10,662 nt of DNA, from NCBI GenBank assembly GCA_023259315.1, contig JAHFQL010000037.1:1-10662 (forward strand), in the 5' to 3' direction. The first letter of the stretch is position 1. Each line of letters begins with the position of its first letter. Positions 7,400 through 10,662 of this stretch are shown piece after piece. Made by a program: the position numbers and the translations under genes. Source of the DNA: Candidatus Woesearchaeota archaeon (lineage in GTDB: Archaea; Nanoarchaeota; Nanoarchaeia; Woesearchaeales; GW2011-AR4). Under the pieces are notes generated by a model. It did no database searches and was not told the DNA's origin. It saw only the letters and a list, made by a program, of their open reading frames with translations.

Positions 7400-7422
7400 T
7401 AAAGTGCAGAGCATTCAATAAA

Positions 7423-8136
7423 ATGCTGAAGCGTGAATTATCTATTATAATACCGACTTATAATGAAAAAGATATAATTGAGGATTCTATAAACAGAATT
7501 TTTAGTAATTTAGGTAAATACAATCTCAAAGATGTCGAGGTAGTTGTTGTCGACGACAGCAAAGACGGAACAGAGAAAATACTCAAAAATTTGTCAAAAA
7601 AATATAATAACTTGAAAATAATTAATCGGCAAAAATCTAAAGGAGTTGGGTCTGCAATAAGGGATGGCATAATCAAATCATCTGGAAAATTTGGAATAAT
7701 TTTTATGTCAGATGCGCCCGACGACATAAAATACATCCCTTCCATGCTCGATAAGCTCAAGCAGGGAAATGACTTTGTGCATACATCCAGATTCATGAAA
7801 GGATCGAGAATTGAAGGGTATCCATTTATTAAAACATTGGCAAACAGGCTCGCGAATTATTCTGTGAGATTTGCTTTTTTAAGATTTGATTTAAAAGATT
7901 TTACTAGCCTGTTTAAGGGATTCAGCATCGATAAAATCAAAAATCTCAATTTGGAAGCTAACGAATTTGATATAGGGCTTGAGATCGCATTAAAATCCAT
8001 AAGAAAAGGCTATAAAATAGTAGAAGTTCCGGTTAACTGGAAAGAAAGGGAGGCCGGAAAAAGCAAATTAAAATTGTCAAAGCAAGCGCCACAATATGCA
8101 AAAAGAATTTTAAAGCTGTTTTTCACTTACTGGTGA
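7423..8136 (+). CDS. GT2 glycosyltransferase, divergent DPM-like
   Basis: A 237-residue GT-A-fold enzyme. Motifs: LSIIIPTYNE (6-15), VVVDDSKDGT (41-50), KSKGVGSAIRDGI (71-83), HTSRF (120-124), and the C-terminal REAGKSKLKLS (209-219), which matches the R-x2-G-x-SK motif of polyprenyl-phosphate mannose/glucose synthases. The metal-binding site is unusual: the family normally has DxD, but here the stretch is MSDAPDD (95-101), giving Asp97-x2-Asp100-Asp101. No clear C-terminal membrane helix is seen. It is the first gene of a two-gene operon, and its stop codon overlaps the SD of the methyltransferase gene. The likely reaction is loading of a hexose on polyprenyl phosphate, possibly for the neighbouring GT-C enzyme; the sugar is unknown, and transfer to another acceptor is possible. 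Confidence 0.83.
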   Translation: MLKRELSIIIPTYNEKDIIEDSINRIFSNLGKYNLKDVEVVVVDDSKDGTEKILKNLSKKYNNLKIINRQKSKGVGSAIRDGIIKSSGKFGIIFMSDAPDDIKYIPSMLDKLKQGNDFVHTSRFMKGSRIEGYPFIKTLANRLANYSVRFAFLRFDLKDFTSLFKGFSIDKIKNLNLEANEFDIGLEIALKSIRKGYKIVEVPVNWKEREAGKSKLKLSKQAPQYAKRILKLFFTYW

Positions 8137-8140
8137 GATT

Positions 8141-9361
8141 ATGAAATGTAGAATCTGCAAGAATGATAAGCTGAAAACATTCCTTTCATTAGGCACAACT
8201 CCATTGGCCAATAGCTTTTTGTCCAAAGAGGACATGAAAAAAAAAGAGAAAAGATTTCCGCTTGAGCTGTGCTTTTGCGACAATTGCAAGCTTGTGCAGC
8301 TAACTTATATAGTTCCTTCAGAAGACATGTTCAGCAATTATGTTTACCTGAGCTCAACTACAAAGACATTTCAGAAACATTTTGCAGACATGGCAGAAAG
8401 CATAACAAAAGATTTCAAATTAAGCAGCAAGTCTATTGCTGTGGACATAGGCTCAAATGACGGCATTCTTCTCAAAGGTTTTCAGAGGTTCAATGTGCAA
8501 GTGATTGGAATAGAACCTGCAACGAATGTTGCAAAAATTGCCGAAAAAAACGGTATTGAAACAATAAATGAATTCTTCAATAAAGATGTAGTGAAAGAAA
8601 TCATGAGAAGAAAAGGCAGGGTAGATGTTATCACTGCAACAAACGTATTCGCGCATATAGATGACATTGATTCTGTCATAGAAAATGTAAAAGACTTGCT
8701 GAAAGATAACGGGATTTATGTCATAGAGATACAGTATTTTGTTGATACTATACAAAATATGACCTTTGACAATGTCTATCATGAGCATATGTCTTATTAT
8801 ACACTTACATCGCTAGACTATTTCTTCAAAAAACACGGCATGAAGGTTTTCAAAGCGCAAAATGTTCCAACTCATGGGGGCTCATTAAGGGTTTTTGCCG
8901 CAAAAAATAATAGCATTCACAAAGTAGATATTTCAGCCGAAAAAATGCTGGACGACGAAAAAAATATGGGCATTGGTGATTTTGAAACTTACAAAAAGTT
9001 CAGTGAGAAAGTATATGAAGTGAGGGACAGGCTGGTGAATTACATAAAGAATATCAAAAAGCAGGACAAGACAATAGCAGGTTATGGCGCTCCTGCAAAA
9101 AGCAACACACTTTTGAATTTCTGCAACATAGGGAGAGACTATATAGATTATATTGTTGAAGATAACCCCCTTAAACAGGGATTGTTTGCGCCAGGGACGC
9201 ATATTCCGGTGGTTAGCCCTAAAACATTAGACGAGAAAACTCCAGATTACATACTTATTTTGGCATGGAATTTTGCAGACGAGATTCTTGCCAAAACAAA
9301 AAGGTACGCAGAAAAGGGAATCAAATTTGTAATACCTTTGCCTGAGCCAAGGATTATCTAG
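8141..9361 (+). CDS. Sugar C-methyltransferase, TylC3/NovU type
   Basis: A 406-residue three-domain SAM-dependent enzyme, close to the usual ~410. The N-terminal zinc domain carries Cys3, Cys6, Cys46 and Cys49 (Cys44 is extra). The Rossmann methyltransferase domain starts at VDIGSNDG (101-108), with the SAM acidic residue near Glu125. NVYHEHMSYY (211-220) holds the conserved Tyr/His pair linked to catalysis in this family, and GGSLR (246-250) follows. The C-terminal domain has GYGAPAKSNTLLN (314-326) and a second Rossmann-like half. Known members add a methyl group to C3 of NDP-4-keto sugars, giving branched sugars. The ATG is fixed by an SD (GGTGA, 8132-8136) overlapping the stop of the GT2 gene, four bases upstream. 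The stop codon interlocks with that of the convergent SDR gene. Confidence 0.9.
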   Translation: MKCRICKNDKLKTFLSLGTTPLANSFLSKEDMKKKEKRFPLELCFCDNCKLVQLTYIVPSEDMFSNYVYLSSTTKTFQKHFADMAESITKDFKLSSKSIAVDIGSNDGILLKGFQRFNVQVIGIEPATNVAKIAEKNGIETINEFFNKDVVKEIMRRKGRVDVITATNVFAHIDDIDSVIENVKDLLKDNGIYVIEIQYFVDTIQNMTFDNVYHEHMSYYTLTSLDYFFKKHGMKVFKAQNVPTHGGSLRVFAAKNNSIHKVDISAEKMLDDEKNMGIGDFETYKKFSEKVYEVRDRLVNYIKNIKKQDKTIAGYGAPAKSNTLLNFCNIGRDYIDYIVEDNPLKQGLFAPGTHIPVVSPKTLDEKTPDYILILAWNFADEILAKTKRYAEKGIKFVIPLPEPRII

Positions 9362-10452
9362 AGAGAATTTTTGACTTCTGTAACAAGCTCTGACTTTATT
9401 GAATATTCTTCTGCCGCCCATTTTATGAATCTTTTCAAGCCCGTCCTTAAGTCAACTTTTGGGTGATGATTAAGCAAAGTTCTCATCTTAGTAATATCAG
9501 GGCATCTTCTTTTAGGGTCTGATTTTCCGTAAGCGTCATTCAGCCCGGGAGCTTTCTCGACCTGCACCTTGTTGTCAAAAATATCAGCTATAAGATGCGC
9601 AAGCTCTTCCATGGTTGTCTCCCCTTTTTCAGTGCCCACATTAAAGCTCTCTTTGATATGCTCGCAAAGCAGAACTTTGAAAAATCCGACCATGGCATCT
9701 GTTATGTAGCAGAATGTCCTGGTATGATGTCCCTCTCCGTAAACAGGCAGCGGATTTCCTTTGAAAGCGTTTGCAACAAAGTTTGGCACGACTCTGTAAT
9801 CATCTTCCCTCATTCCAGGGCCGTAAACATTGAATGGCCTGACCATCTTCACCGGAACGTTGTGGGTTTCGTTGTATGCAACACACAAAGTTTCCCCTAG
9901 CCTCTTTGATTCGTCATAGTTTGACCTTGGGCCTGTGCAGGAAACATTTCCGTTATACGATTCTAGGGTTGGCACAAATCTTGAGTCAGAATCCCCATAG
10001 ACCTCGCTTGAGCTGAAGAACATGAAACTTTTTACCTTCTTTTCCCTGGCCATTTCCAGCATGTTCTTTGTTCCCAAAACTCCAACGTCTATTGTCTCGA
10101 TCTTGTAAATCCTGTAGAATTTTGGGCTTCCGATTCCTGCCGCATGAATTATATAATCGATATTCTCGTCAATTTTTAGCGGCTTCACGATGTCATGCTT
10201 TATTGATTTAAAATTCGGGCCTTCTTCTACATTATATTTCATTCCTGTTATGAAATTGTCCACAGAAATAACCCTGCAAGGCTCTGTCAATACATTCCTG
10301 TTAAGGTAATCTATTGTCAACAGAAAATAATTGCCAAGAAAACCTGCGCCGCCCGTTATCAAAAGAGTCTTTCCGCTTAACTTCTCTGCAATTGGCTTTA
10401 AATCTTCTGCAATGTTCCTTACATCCTCCTGCATTACTTTATTGAGCATCAT
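9358..10452 (-). CDS. Extended SDR, UDP-glucuronate decarboxylase (UXS)-like
   Basis: A 364-residue NAD-dependent nucleotide-sugar enzyme with a ~25-residue helical N-terminal extension before the Rossmann loop TGGAGFLG (33-40). Active-site motifs are FSSSEVYGD (146-154), YDESK (179-183; Tyr179, Lys183), RPFNVYGPGM (205-214), GEGHHTRTFCYITDA (239-253) and DPKRRCPDI (312-320). 4,6-Dehydratases usually have T-D-E at the first motif; here it is S-S-E, as in UXS/ArnA, and Arg316 fits the ArnA decarboxylase Arg619 position. That favours conversion of UDP-glucuronate to UDP-4-ketopentose or UDP-xylose, but a related epimerase or dehydratase is possible. Two ATGs stand in tandem (10452 and 10449). 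The SD GAGGT (10459-10455) is two bases from the first and five from the second, so 10449 may be the true start. By eye it is richer in G+C than the glycosyltransferase genes. Confidence 0.82.
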   Translation of the reverse strand: MMLNKVMQEDVRNIAEDLKPIAEKLSGKTLLITGGAGFLGNYFLLTIDYLNRNVLTEPCRVISVDNFITGMKYNVEEGPNFKSIKHDIVKPLKIDENIDYIIHAAGIGSPKFYRIYKIETIDVGVLGTKNMLEMAREKKVKSFMFFSSSEVYGDSDSRFVPTLESYNGNVSCTGPRSNYDESKRLGETLCVAYNETHNVPVKMVRPFNVYGPGMREDDYRVVPNFVANAFKGNPLPVYGEGHHTRTFCYITDAMVGFFKVLLCEHIKESFNVGTEKGETTMEELAHLIADIFDNKVQVEKAPGLNDAYGKSDPKRRCPDITKMRTLLNHHPKVDLRTGLKRFIKWAAEEYSIKSELVTEVKNSL

Positions 10453-10454
10453 AA

Positions 10455-10459
10455 ACCTC
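10455..10459 (-). promoter_or_regulatory. SD motif deciding between tandem start codons of the UXS-like gene
   Basis: GAGGT on the minus strand lies two bases before the ATG at 10452 and five before the ATG at 10449. The second spacing matches the other SD-led genes here (four to six bases), which favours initiation at 10449. TATA-like elements lie at about 10486-10475 and 10511-10498 on the minus strand; the nearer would start transcription close to or inside the SD, so the farther may be the working one. Confidence 0.45.
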
Positions 10460-10555
10460 TAGAGTCGAAATTTGGTATATTATTAAAGGTTTTGGTTGGA
10501 ATATATTTAAAATTAATTCTGTACGTAATTCCTTTTCTTTAATCATGTCATAATA

Positions 10556-10563
10556 TTTATAAA
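10556..10563 (+). promoter_or_regulatory. TATA box of the right-edge gene
   Basis: TTTATAAA is centred 26-27 bases before the ATG at 10586 and is the same core as at 7392-7399. No SD lies between, so a leaderless start is predicted. This is the main support for a real gene beginning there. Confidence 0.55.
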
Positions 10564-10585
10564 GAATATTGTGGAAATTAAAATA

Positions 10586-10662
10586 ATGAAAGGTATTAGG
10601 CATAATATTTTATTGATTTGTTTAGGTATATTTTTGGCCTTTCTCCTTCTTGAAATTGCATT
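10586..10662 (+). CDS. Partial membrane-anchored or secreted protein, N-terminus only
   Basis: Twenty-five codons are visible before the window ends. The peptide begins MKGIRHNILLICLGIFLAFL and continues LLEIA: two basic residues followed by an unbroken hydrophobic stretch, as in a signal peptide or first membrane helix. A leaderless TATA box lies 26-27 bases upstream. The LLLEIA ending of the helix recalls the N-terminal anchor of some SGNH/GDSL hydrolases, but this is too short to assign. It diverges from the UXS-like gene across 133 bases. Confidence 0.5.
   Translation, partial: MKGIRHNILLICLGIFLAFLLLEIA

Noticed and set aside
7458..7796. A 112-codon open frame on the minus strand within the second GT2 gene.
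   Set aside because: Serine- and leucine-rich antisense shadow of a lysine- and aspartate-rich coding sequence.
8453..8788. A 111-codon open frame on the minus strand within the methyltransferase gene.
   Set aside because: It lies opposite the conserved SAM-binding domain and its translation shows no family features.
1..10662. CRISPR array, defence system, tRNA/rRNA gene or riboswitch.
   Set aside because: No repeated spacer-like units, no cloverleaf or rRNA-like stretch and no long structured leader were seen; nearly all the sequence is accounted for by protein genes.

Overview
The window reads as chromosomal DNA from an A+T-rich archaeon. Most genes that start a transcription unit have a TATA-like box centred about 26-28 bases before the ATG and no leader, while genes inside operons carry short Shine-Dalgarno (SD) motifs (GGTGA, GAGGA). 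The dense packing and the archaeal-looking polyprenyl-phosphate glycosyltransferases would fit a DPANN-type genome such as the Woesearchaeota/Pacearchaeota group. That placement is an inference, because no rRNA or marker gene is present.

Nearly everything complete belongs to surface-glycan biosynthesis. From left to right: (a) 1-55, minus strand, the start of a CxxC zinc-ribbon protein that resembles the N-terminus of an insertion-sequence transposase; (b) 212-1306, a WecB-type UDP-GlcNAc 2-epimerase; (c) 1423-2484 and 2573-2956, minus strand, a short FkbH-like protein (HAD plus GNAT) and a small cupin; (d) 3039-5881, a plus-strand operon of a Gfo/Idh/MocA oxidoreductase, a DPM1-like GT2 glycosyltransferase and a GT4 glycosyltransferase; (e) 5874-7337, minus strand, a polytopic GT-C glycosyltransferase; (f) 7423-9361, a plus-strand pair of a second DPM-like GT2 and a TylC3/NovU-type sugar C-methyltransferase; (g) 9358-10452, minus strand, an extended SDR resembling UDP-glucuronate decarboxylase; (h) 10586-10662, plus strand, the hydrophobic N-terminus of a gene that runs off the window.

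Together these could make and use modified nucleotide sugars. The epimerase gives UDP-ManNAc, the SDR may give a UDP-4-ketopentose or UDP-xylose, and the oxidoreductase, cupin, FkbH-like protein and C-methyltransferase would tailor a sugar. The GT2 enzymes could load sugars on nucleotide-linked or polyprenyl-phosphate acceptors, the GT4 would extend on the cytoplasmic face, and the GT-C would transfer from a lipid-linked donor outside. No oligosaccharyltransferase, flippase, dolichol kinase, UDP-ManNAc dehydrogenase or acyl carrier protein is visible, so this is part of a pathway or of a larger island.

I found no CRISPR array, RNA gene or convincing wholly new system. The points most worth a second look are the FkbH-like/cupin pair without a carrier protein, the possible 4-ketosugar/C-methyl branch, the very regular leaderless promoters with back-to-back TATA boxes, and the interlocked stop codons at two convergent gene ends. 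There is no gene-free stretch above 300 bases; the longest gap is 156 bases (56-211) and holds two divergent promoters.
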